From the IMG/VR virus record IMGVR_UViG_3300010400_000041, positions 1 to 33,231 of that record: 33,231 nucleotides of DNA; one strand, 5' to 3'. Source of the stretch: a virus. A program made the position numbers and the translations under genes. The stretch's first letter is position 1; the number at the start of each line of letters is the position of its first letter. Positions 22,636 to 27,611 of this stretch are shown here, piece by piece. A model generated the notes under the pieces. The model had not been told where the DNA came from and ran no database searches. It worked only from the letters and a program-made list of their open reading frames with translations.

Positions 22636-23157
22636 TTAGAATCTTTGTGTGACAAACAAATTGGGACTGTTGTGATCATCGATCCCTAATGAAATGCGCG
22701 TCTCATGCCAAACTGTATAAGACAAACATAAAGATATTCGTGGTTTTTCTAAGTCTTTGGTGAGGTCCGTTGCTGAAACACCCAGATCCAAAAGCTTATA
22801 ATAAAATACATCAACACCAATGCCAAAACGCAAACCATCATTGCTAAAACCGCCACCAACAAATACTCCATGTTCAAACCCCCATTGCGGACTTGTAACA
22901 ACCACCGAACCGTCTTTCTTAATCTCTATACTACTCGGACGCATGCCCGGTAAAGTTTCTCTTTTAATACCATCGGCTGTAATGATATCAATCCGGTGAT
23001 TAGACGGATCAATGATAATCTTTTCTTTGTCATCTTTAGGCAATACGGTTGATAAAATGTTTAAATCTTGTTGACGTTGTTTATGAGTTCTCCACCAATA
23101 GAACAAACCGAGACTAAGAACAATTAAAAGCATCAATCCAATGTGTTTTATTTTCAT
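22636..23157 (-). CDS. Membrane-anchored beta-rich protein, 173 aa
   Basis: ATG 23157 overlaps the previous stop as ATGA. Residues 5-23 (HIGLMLLIVLSLGLFYWW) form a membrane anchor with a basic flank. The rest is periplasmic-type and beta-rich: IIIDPSNHRIDIITADG, then GSVVVTSPQWGFEHGVFVGG, then FGIGVDVFYYKLLDLGVS. The alternation suggests a small barrel or sandwich. It is an early gene beside small membrane genes, so it may act on the host envelope, for example in superinfection exclusion. No known family. Confidence 0.7.
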   Translation of the reverse strand: MKIKHIGLMLLIVLSLGLFYWWRTHKQRQQDLNILSTVLPKDDKEKIIIDPSNHRIDIITADGIKRETLPGMRPSSIEIKKDGSVVVTSPQWGFEHGVFVGGGFSNDGLRFGIGVDVFYYKLLDLGVSATDLTKDLEKPRISLCLSYTVWHETRISLGIDDHNSPNLFVTQRF

Positions 23158-23351
23158 ATCTTTGGTTTCCCTTTATTGCTCCATGCAAAACAACCGACAG
23201 CCGATCCGTACACCATCGCATCTGAAGATGTTAGACCACCATGCGCCACTTTGTAGATAATGACTAATGTGAATAATAACATTAACACATCGCCATTAAC
23301 GTCAAGTAGATCTTGGATATATTCCCAATAGGATTTAATTATTTCTTTCAT
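23154..23351 (-). CDS. Small membrane protein, 65 aa
   Basis: The start overlaps the previous stop (ATGA) and its own stop overlaps the next start. Residues 21-37 (DVLMLLFTLVIIYKVAH) form one span. A second weaker hydrophobic stretch (YGSAVGCFAW) follows near 48-57. The N-terminus is an amphipathic helix (EIIKSYWEYIQDLLD). It could be holin-like, but early expression and position make a host-envelope role as likely. Confidence 0.68.
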   Translation of the reverse strand: MKEIIKSYWEYIQDLLDVNGDVLMLLFTLVIIYKVAHGGLTSSDAMVYGSAVGCFAWSNKGKPKI

Positions 23352-23482
23352 TTATTGTCTCCAAAAAATTTAATCTCTTCATCTAAATTGTATACAATAT
23401 CATTAACGACTTCTTGTACAATATTCATTATTTTTCTAGTTAATTGTAATTTTAATTCATAAGCTCTCGTATCTCTATTCAT
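23348..23482 (-). CDS. Small coiled-coil-like protein, 44 aa
   Basis: ATG 23482 overlaps the sigma-like gene stop as ATGA, and its stop overlaps the next ATG. The product is one long helix (AYELKLQLTRKIMNIVQEVV then NDIVYNLDEEIKFF). With a helix of this kind downstream of a sigma-like factor, a regulatory partner such as an anti-sigma is possible, but no evidence beyond position exists. Confidence 0.6.
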   Translation of the reverse strand: MNRDTRAYELKLQLTRKIMNIVQEVVNDIVYNLDEEIKFFGDNK

Positions 23483-23829
23483 TTTTCCCATTCCTCACAT
23501 AATTGCTTACGAACCGTTTCCCAGATCTGGGAAACACGTCCTTGTGTTAATCCTAACTTGAGTGCCGCATCTTTCTGAGTCATTGGCGGCGCCCCTTGCC
23601 ATCCTGTGAGTAGATTGAATACTTTCCATTCTTGTTTAGACAATTCTTTTTTGGCTTTTTTACAAAGTTCAATTACTCTATTCTGTAATTCTTTATTTTC
23701 TTCAATATAATACGGATTGTCTGATTCACAGACTTCGGGTTCGTATTGATTTTCCAATTCCTGATTAATATAACGCTTCAATATGGGTTTTTTGGGGACT
23801 TTTTGCCACACAACTAGATGCTTTCTCAT
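23479..23829 (-). CDS. Sigma-70 region 4-like DNA-binding protein, 116 aa
   Basis: ATG 23829, preceded by AAAGGA, is preferred over a TTG 18 bases earlier. The C-terminal half (63-112) has the sigma region 4 pattern: SKQEWKVFNLLTG, then MTQKDAALKLGLTQGRVSQI, a helix-turn-helix with Gly-Leu-Thr turn and recognition helix, then WETVRKQL. The N-terminal 60 residues are charged and lack region 2. It is likely a promoter-recognition or anti-host transcription factor that binds -35-like DNA. It is a candidate switch to plus-strand late transcription, as inference. Confidence 0.78.
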   Translation of the reverse strand: MRKHLVVWQKVPKKPILKRYINQELENQYEPEVCESDNPYYIEENKELQNRVIELCKKAKKELSKQEWKVFNLLTGWQGAPPMTQKDAALKLGLTQGRVSQIWETVRKQLCEEWEK

Positions 23830-23830
23830 A

Positions 23831-24007
23831 TCAACGTCCTTTAACAAGATCCGCCCGTTTAAGTTTAATAAATTTTAAACGATCTTCATATTCTTTCATT
23901 TCTGTTTCAAGTGTAGCAATCTGAAGCATGTGCCGTCCAATCATAACATTTAAATGTTCTGCTTCATAATCTAACTCTGCAATTGCCTCTTTAATTGTCA
24001 TTGACAT
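23831..24007 (-). CDS. Coiled-coil protein, 58 aa
   Basis: ATG 24007 has AAGGAG five bases upstream; an ATG two codons later overlaps the upstream stop as ATGA and is equally possible. The whole product is a charged heptad-rich helix (EAIAELDYEAEHLNVMIGR, then LETEMKEYEDRLKFIKLKRA). It ends two bases before the sigma-like gene. A dimerising regulator or adaptor is plausible. Family not recognised. Confidence 0.62.
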   Translation of the reverse strand: MSMTIKEAIAELDYEAEHLNVMIGRHMLQIATLETEMKEYEDRLKFIKLKRADLVKGR

Positions 24008-24288
24008 ATGGACTCCTTATCTGACCAATAGAGAATAAAGTATTTGTCATTTTGTTTAACAACGCGCACACCAGAATAAAAGATAAAAAGACGACCAGCA
24101 TTTAAACAAGCATCTTTTGCGTCTGTGAATATTCGACTATCTAGTGTCCATTGTTTTATCTTTGGTTCAATAATAGCAATCATATTGATGGGGTATATTG
24201 TCGACTGATTATATGGGTCAATCCATCCTGAATACCCAACTTCATCAAATATCTCTCCATCATTATCTTCAAAGATAGGATCGTTCAT
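23998..24288 (-). CDS. Hypothetical protein with leaderless-type start, 96 aa
   Basis: ATG 24288 lies exactly five bases after a perfect TATAAT box, so transcription should start at the start codon itself. AAAGGA lies further upstream within the promoter spacer and would not be in that mRNA. The product is acidic at the start (NDPIFEDNDGEIFDEVGYSG), with aromatic beta strands later (LFIFYSGVRVVKQ, YFILYWSDKE). No family recognised. Its strong promoter suggests very early, possibly host-takeover, expression. Confidence 0.72.
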   Translation of the reverse strand: MNDPIFEDNDGEIFDEVGYSGWIDPYNQSTIYPINMIAIIEPKIKQWTLDSRIFTDAKDACLNAGRLFIFYSGVRVVKQNDKYFILYWSDKESICQ

Positions 24289-24293
24289 AATTT

Positions 24294-24322
24294 ATTATAT
24301 CATCCTTTCTTAGATTTGTCAA
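24294..24322 (-). promoter_or_regulatory. Perfect consensus sigma70 promoter
   Basis: TTGACA (24317-24322), 17-bp spacer, TATAAT (24294-24299), then AAATT and ATG at 24288. All 12 positions match the sigma70 consensus. It overlaps the end of the upstream gene. The predicted start of transcription is the A of ATG, giving a leaderless mRNA. Confidence 0.85.
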
Positions 24323-24518
24323 GACCTTTCTTATCTGTTGGCACATTTTCAATCCATTTATAGTCTTTATCTGTTCCATCTGTTTCTGTATGGCTGTTAT
24401 CGTAGATAGCTTGCCGTCCTGCGAGATACGCAGCTTTCTTCTCTGCTCTAAGCCACATGAAAGAGGCTAATGTAAGTTGAATGGTTAACCAGATAATGAT
24501 TATATTCTCTTTATTCAT
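24300..24518 (-). CDS. Small membrane protein, 72 aa
   Basis: ATG 24518 is chosen because it overlaps the upstream stop as ATGA. Residues 4-22 (ENIIIIWLTIQLTLASFMW) are a membrane anchor followed by basic residues, then a hydrophilic region rich in Lys, Asp and Thr (TETDGTDKDYKWIENVPTDK). It is likely a membrane-anchored protein with a short soluble tail. Function unknown. Confidence 0.68.
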   Translation of the reverse strand: MNKENIIIIWLTIQLTLASFMWLRAEKKAAYLAGRQAIYDNSHTETDGTDKDYKWIENVPTDKKGLDKSKKG

Positions 24519-24730
24519 TTCCCTGCCGCTTTGCGCCAAGATTCCCATGCTTCACAACCAGAACAATCCTCACCATGACAAATGTGATCGGCTTGCGTGC
24601 CGATGACTTTCTCTGCCGCTTTAAGACGGGCAACGAGAGCGTGTCCATTGGCTGTACTTAGTGGTACATGCGGACTGTATTGTTTTAGATCTTCTTTCAA
24701 TCGCTTCAAATCATCGTCAGTGAAGGTCAT
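24515..24730 (-). CDS. Conserved phage-type small protein, 71 aa
   Basis: The product MTFTDDDLKRLKEDL... is helical and charged. It carries the stretch ANGHALVARLKAAEKVI, a CHGEDCSGC motif and the ending WESWRKAAGK. I recall this ending and the 'ALIARLEAAE' pattern from many short phage proteins next to nucleotide-metabolism genes, of unknown function. The cysteines could bind metal. Its ATG overlaps the previous stop as ATGA. Confidence 0.72.
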   Translation of the reverse strand: MTFTDDDLKRLKEDLKQYSPHVPLSTANGHALVARLKAAEKVIGTQADHICHGEDCSGCEAWESWRKAAGK

Positions 24731-24834
24731 TTATTTCTCCATTCTCCAAGCTTTATTCTTTTAGCATACAATCTTGTGAATAATTTATGGGCCCAAGAGT
24801 AACGTAGTAAGTCTAATAATCCTAGACTTTGCAT
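24727..24834 (-). CDS. Possible basic microprotein, 35 aa
   Basis: The stop overlaps the next ATG as ATGA, which supports reality. The product (LLDLLRYSWAHKLFTRLYAK, then RIKLGEWRNK) is a basic amphipathic helix. The start is uncertain: ATG 24834 has no good ribosome-binding site. A GTG at 24864, eight bases inside the upstream gene, would lengthen it to 45 residues. It may bind membrane or nucleic acid. Confidence 0.45.
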   Translation of the reverse strand: MQSLGLLDLLRYSWAHKLFTRLYAKRIKLGEWRNK

Positions 24835-24856
24835 GATACTTCGATAGAACCGGATC

Positions 24857-25087
24857 TTAACCACCGTGAACACCGCGTTCGCGCTCCTCATTATGAACTT
24901 GATTCAACTCTTCAAGTACAGCTTTGCATTGATCACAGATGGCCCAATCAGTCAGATAGTTATGCCAATCAGCATGGCAATAGTCACAATCACAATCTGC
25001 CCCACCTTCACATTCTTCTGGATAGCGCAAGTCATAGTTATGGTCTTCTTCACAACCGCTGTGACAAACGTGTGGAAGTCTCGACAT
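24857..25087 (-). CDS. Cys/His-rich putative zinc protein, 76 aa
   Basis: AGGA lies nine bases before ATG 25087. Cysteines and histidines are grouped: CHSGC (8-12), CEGGADCDCDYCHAD (about 26-40) and CDQC (51-54). Zinc binding is likely. The body is acidic and the end is charged (LEELNQVHNEERERG). It lies between the collagen-like gene and a microprotein. No family recognised. Confidence 0.7.
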   Translation of the reverse strand: MSRLPHVCHSGCEEDHNYDLRYPEECEGGADCDCDYCHADWHNYLTDWAICDQCKAVLEELNQVHNEERERGVHGG

Positions 25088-25091
25088 TGGC

Positions 25092-25604
25092 TTATTCCTG
25101 AACCCGCGCTAAACGAGCCTCTAAGGCACTTAGCTTCGCGTTTAAGGCCTCAATACGTCGGTCTTCATAGCTAGACCCTAGTTTAAACACAAACCGCCCA
25201 CCAATCGTTGAATTGTGCCCATTACCAAATACATCCGATCCAGGTGTTGATCCAAACACATAGACATCGTAAACCTGCACTTCAAAGTACTTAGTATCGA
25301 CTAGACGCACAGCAACATCAGCAGCAAGATCAGTACCATGGAATGCGGCTGAAGTATCTTTACCATCTTTGCCCGGAGTTCCAGCAACACCATTGGAACC
25401 ATTTTGACCATTAACCCCGTTCTGCCCATTAGTTCCGTTAGAGCCATTCAATCCTGCTTGTCCCTGAGGACCTTGTGGTCCTGTTGGACCGGGTGTGCCT
25501 GAACCAGAACAACCGTTACCATTTCCATTGTCATTACCGCAGTTAGCAAAAGCTGTGCCTGTCAGACTGCCTAAAATCAAAAATGTCAATAATTTAATCT
25601 TCAT
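25092..25604 (-). CDS. Secreted collagen-like protein with C-terminal coiled coil, 170 aa
   Basis: A signal peptide (MKIKLLTFLILGSLTGTAFA) is followed by an Asn/Gly-rich stretch with two cysteines. Sixteen Gly-X-Y triplets (36-83) include GPTGPQGPQGQAG and GTPGKDGKD. A beta-rich domain (FEVQVYDVYVFGS, GGRFVFKLGSSY) follows and ends in a coiled coil (RRIEALNAKLSALEARLARV). Collagen-like repeats and coiled coil imply a trimer. The signal peptide implies export, so it is unlikely to be a tail fibre. It could alter the host envelope or cell surface. GGAGGA precedes the ATG, which overlaps the previous stop. Confidence 0.85.
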   Translation of the reverse strand: MKIKLLTFLILGSLTGTAFANCGNDNGNGNGCSGSGTPGPTGPQGPQGQAGLNGSNGTNGQNGVNGQNGSNGVAGTPGKDGKDTSAAFHGTDLAADVAVRLVDTKYFEVQVYDVYVFGSTPGSDVFGNGHNSTIGGRFVFKLGSSYEDRRIEALNAKLSALEARLARVQE

Positions 25605-25798
25605 ATAATAAATCCTCCAAGTTTAGTTTCAATACGTTTAACGATTGCTTTCTTGATCTCTGGGTCAAGTCTAACATAGATTGGTCTTCCTGTCAAGTCC
25701 TTTTGTGGTGTCCATGCTAAAACCTTTGTGGTTATTGACTTTTCAGCCATAATATCTTCAAACTGTTCAGCTAAAGACTCTAACAATAGGTTTCTCAT
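25601..25798 (-). CDS. Hypothetical protein, 65 aa
   Basis: AAAGGAG precedes ATG 25798, and the stop overlaps the collagen-like gene as ATGA. The product has a helical start (RNLLLESLAEQFEDIMAEKS), a short basic strand region and a helix (DPEIKKAIVKRIETKLGG). No motif is recognised. The second gene of the first early operon. Confidence 0.7.
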   Translation of the reverse strand: MRNLLLESLAEQFEDIMAEKSITTKVLAWTPQKDLTGRPIYVRLDPEIKKAIVKRIETKLGGFII

Positions 25799-26124
25799 AG
25801 ATCTCCTTTTATGATTCCGATTTCTATTAGACCTTCTAAACTGAATGTGCTAAACTGCCGATTATACCCATTTTTGTCATAGAATGGTGACAAGATTGTC
25901 CACATCCTAATCCAACCGCCTTTGAAATCACTTTGCGGTTTTTCGGACTTTAAACGCGGATATTGGTGCACGGCTTGCCGCCATTCGGCTCGTTCTTCTT
26001 CAACTGTCATCCATTCAAACGCGTTACTAAACGGACTATGCATTTCTATATTTTTGAATGTGACTTCTGTAAATCTTACATTGCCGCTGAAGTCTTTTTT
26101 GATTAGATTATTTGATTGTTTCAT
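25795..26124 (-). CDS. First early gene, leaderless-type start, 109 aa
   Basis: ATG 26124 is chosen because it lies exactly five bases after the -10 box of the adjacent promoter. ATG 26130 and a TTG at 26142 would lie in or before that box and could not be in the mRNA. The product is soluble, with aromatic motifs (FEWMTVEEERAEWRQAVHQY, GWIRMWTILSPFYDKNGYNR). The first gene of a phage early operon is often a host-takeover protein. No family is recognised. Confidence 0.68.
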   Translation of the reverse strand: MKQSNNLIKKDFSGNVRFTEVTFKNIEMHSPFSNAFEWMTVEEERAEWRQAVHQYPRLKSEKPQSDFKGGWIRMWTILSPFYDKNGYNRQFSTFSLEGLIEIGIIKGDL

Positions 26125-26129
26125 ACTCA

Positions 26130-26158
26130 TGTATAACCCCAAAAGTATTAAAAGTCAA
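26130..26158 (-). promoter_or_regulatory. Sigma70-like promoter of the leftward early operon
   Basis: TTGACT (26153-26158), a 17-bp spacer, TATACA (26130-26135), then five bases and ATG at 26124. The geometry is identical to the promoter at 24294-24322. Reads into all the early and replication genes. Confidence 0.7.
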
Positions 26159-26288
26159 GGACTAAACACATAAATAACTAAAATGATTGAGAATCAATGG
26201 TTATCATTAAAGATAGTTATTGGAATCAGGCTTGCGCACTAATAAAATAGTTAATATGCTGATATCGTAGTATAAAGGACACACACCT

Positions 26289-26339
26289 ATGAAACGTCTA
26301 GTTTCCGCCCTTGACGTGTGGGGTCGGTGGGCCACCTGA
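26289..26339 (+). CDS. Possible 16-aa leader peptide
   Basis: ATG 26289 follows AAGGA (26275-26279) at nine bases. The frame reads MKRLVSALDVWGRWAT, with two tryptophans, and its stop codon lies in the loop of the compound hairpin. A translated leader whose stop is in a stem-loop is a classic attenuation layout, but no terminator T-run is present. If TATAAA (26271-26276) is the -10 box, the ribosome site would be cut off. Confidence 0.25.
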   Translation: MKRLVSALDVWGRWAT

Positions 26340-26356
26340 AAGAGTGGCCAGACCCC
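26291..26356 (+). ncRNA. Structured RNA candidate: small hairpin plus compound 12-bp hairpin
   Basis: GAAAC (26291-26295) and GTTTC (26301-26305) form a first hairpin. Then GGGGTC (26320-26325) pairs with GACCCC (26351-26356), and within it GGCCAC (26330-26335) pairs with GTGGCC (26344-26349) around CTGAAAGA. ACGTC (26294-26298) can alternatively pair with GACGT (26313-26317), competing with the first hairpin. Such GC-rich pairing stands out in AT-rich DNA. No Rfam class is recognised. Confidence 0.5.
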
Positions 26357-26463
26357 TAGCCAGCTTAAGCTAACACTAACGTAAGTTATATTAACGACGT
26401 TGAAGTTAAACCTTATATAGTAACTACATTGGATTATGTTAGATTAATATTTTAGGCTGTTTG

Positions 26464-26478
26464 CTACTATTGTAGTAG
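26464..26478. repeat. Perfect 15-base palindromic hairpin, possible operator
   Basis: CTACTA (26464-26469) and TAGTAG (26473-26478) surround TTG. It lies 77 bases before the first rightward gene, and the size and position would suit a dimeric DNA-binding protein. Confidence 0.45.
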
Positions 26479-26505
26479 AAGGGGTGTATGTCGTGTTTCA
26501 CATCC

Positions 26506-26518
26506 GCGCCAATGGCGC
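26506..26518. repeat. Short GC-rich hairpin upstream of the first rightward gene
   Basis: GCGCC (26506-26510), loop AAT, GGCGC (26514-26518). It lies 36 bases before ATG 26555 and could hold the 5' leader or help define translation, as no Shine-Dalgarno site is visible there. Confidence 0.4.
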
Positions 26519-26554
26519 TAACAAATCAGAAACAGTTTACTAACCCTTTTATTT

Positions 26555-26920
26555 ATGATCAATAGATTAATCAAATGGCTACGCCCTGTTAAAGAACAAG
26601 CCATGGTCACTGTCGTCCGCAGATACATCACTGCGAACGGATTCATTGGTGAGATATACATCGACGGTAAACAAGTCGGTGTGTCTTGTGATAACCTGAC
26701 CCAGATTCGCGGGCCATTAGCACACAATTGGCCCTGGCGCTCAGTCGGTAATCCGGAATCATTGTTGAAATACGGTGACTTTAAACTTAAAACCCCATTG
26801 GGTCAATGTTATATTGCCGCTATCGACGGATCGGATATAATGGATTTAGTATTACAAACAATTAAGAAGTATGATGCACGGCTATTGGTCTTGGCTAGAC
26901 TATGGCAGGAATCGCAGTAA
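26555..26920 (+). CDS. Hypothetical protein, 121 aa
   Basis: No Shine-Dalgarno site precedes ATG 26555, and an ATG 48 bases later (MVTVVRRYITANG) has none either. The body is beta-rich: VTVVRRYITANGFIGEIYID, then GKQVGVSCDNLTQI. A helical end follows (VLQTIKKYDARLLVLARLW). The opening strands faintly recall DUF5675, but the IHPAN and GCIAP cores are missing. It is the first gene of the rightward unit. Function unknown. Confidence 0.72.
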   Translation: MINRLIKWLRPVKEQAMVTVVRRYITANGFIGEIYIDGKQVGVSCDNLTQIRGPLAHNWPWRSVGNPESLLKYGDFKLKTPLGQCYIAAIDGSDIMDLVLQTIKKYDARLLVLARLWQESQ

Positions 26921-27201
26921 TGAACAAAGGGAGAAAACATCGTATGGTGGAGAAACAAGCTCAGTTGGATAATATGAAGCGTGAATTAGATGTGATTAAC
27001 AAGATTTGCTCTGTATTGTCATATGGACAGTTTAGTGGTGCATTAGCACAAGATGTCGCTATTTCGCAAATGTATTTGCAAGGATTGGCAAAGCACATGA
27101 AAGGCGAATACGAGAAACTAGAACACTCTATTAAAGCTGTTGAACCTACGAATACAGTTACAGTTGTAGATCAAACTCCTGTTGTTGAAGTAATTAAATA
27201 A
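26920..27201 (+). CDS. Hypothetical helical protein, 93 aa
   Basis: ATG 26920 overlaps the previous stop as TAATG and has AGGA nine bases before it, so it is preferred over an ATG 18 bases earlier. The product is basic at the start (NKGRKHRMVEKQAQLDNMKR), helical throughout, and ends in a Thr/Val-rich tail (NTVTVVDQTPVVEVIK). It comes just before the small terminase, where packaging accessory genes occur. Function unknown. Confidence 0.72.
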   Translation: MNKGRKHRMVEKQAQLDNMKRELDVINKICSVLSYGQFSGALAQDVAISQMYLQGLAKHMKGEYEKLEHSIKAVEPTNTVTVVDQTPVVEVIK

Positions 27202-27203
27202 AC

Positions 27204-27611
27204 GTGAGTAATCCTGAGAATCTAACACCTTTTAAAAAAGGTGACAAAAGAAACACAGGAAGACCGAAAGGTTCTAAAGACGTTAAATGGAAGTCTCTAC
27301 AGTTTTGGTTTGATCAACTTGAAACTGAATTGAATCGAAAGCTTCATATTCGAGAGTCTGATAAAGCCGGCACACTCATTCGAGAATACGATACGTATGC
27401 TGTTGATCCGAATACACGAGCCCGTATATTCTTAGATGCAATGAAGATGTTGGTGTCTAAGATGCAAGAGATACCAAAAGATCCAACAGAATCTAATGCT
27501 AATGCTTCTAAACTATTAGCAGAGATAAAGGCTTTGGAAACTCAATTTGACCCTAGCAGAGACCAAAAGAGCGATAAGAACAGCCTGGACAATAGGCCGC
27601 CTAAGATATAA
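27204..27611 (+). CDS. Putative terminase small subunit, 135 aa, GTG start
   Basis: The start is GTG at 27204, three bases after the previous stop. The N-terminus LTPFKKGDKRNTGRPKGSKD is the Lys/Gly/Arg-Pro-Lys-Gly pattern of DUF5681-like or small terminase proteins, an AT-hook-like DNA-binding segment. A helical body follows (LQFWFDQLETELNRKL, RARIFLDAMKMLVSKMQ). It lies immediately before and overlaps the large terminase, the usual place. It would bind the packaging site and regulate the large subunit. Confidence 0.75.
   Translation: MSNPENLTPFKKGDKRNTGRPKGSKDVKWKSLQFWFDQLETELNRKLHIRESDKAGTLIREYDTYAVDPNTRARIFLDAMKMLVSKMQEIPKDPTESNANASKLLAEIKALETQFDPSRDQKSDKNSLDNRPPKI

Larger units (their letters stand above)
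26159..26554. other. Divergent non-coding control region
   Basis: About 400 bases separate leftward early and rightward late genes. It holds an AT-rich left half with nested inverted repeats (AATGAT/ATCATT at 26182-26208, ATTGA/TCAAT at 26186-26198), and TATAAA at 26271. Next come a 16-codon leader frame and a strong compound hairpin. The right half has a perfect palindrome (AGCTTAAGCT, 26362-26371), a 6-bp hairpin (26464-26478) and GCGCC/GGCGC (26506-26518). Such a mix is expected of an origin, late promoter or RNA regulator, but no known origin motif is identified. Confidence 0.6.

Noticed and set aside
24866-25174. Plus-strand hydrophobic frame opposite the Cys-rich and collagen-like genes
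   Set aside because: Hydrophobicity comes from the reverse complement of acidic codons. The minus-strand genes have a signal peptide, repeats and ribosome sites.
26182-26208. Fur-box-like sequence (GAGAATCAATGGTTATCATT)
   Set aside because: It resembles the iron-box words but fails to match the 7-1-7 dyad in order, and no iron-related gene is present. Kept only as an inverted repeat.
26330-26349. Hammerhead-like core (CTGAAAGA) in the compound hairpin
   Set aside because: The conserved CUGANGA and GAAA positions are not both met and there is no three-way junction.
26159-26554. tRNA or CRISPR array in the non-coding region
   Set aside because: No cloverleaf with T-loop or CCA end, and no regularly spaced direct repeats are present.
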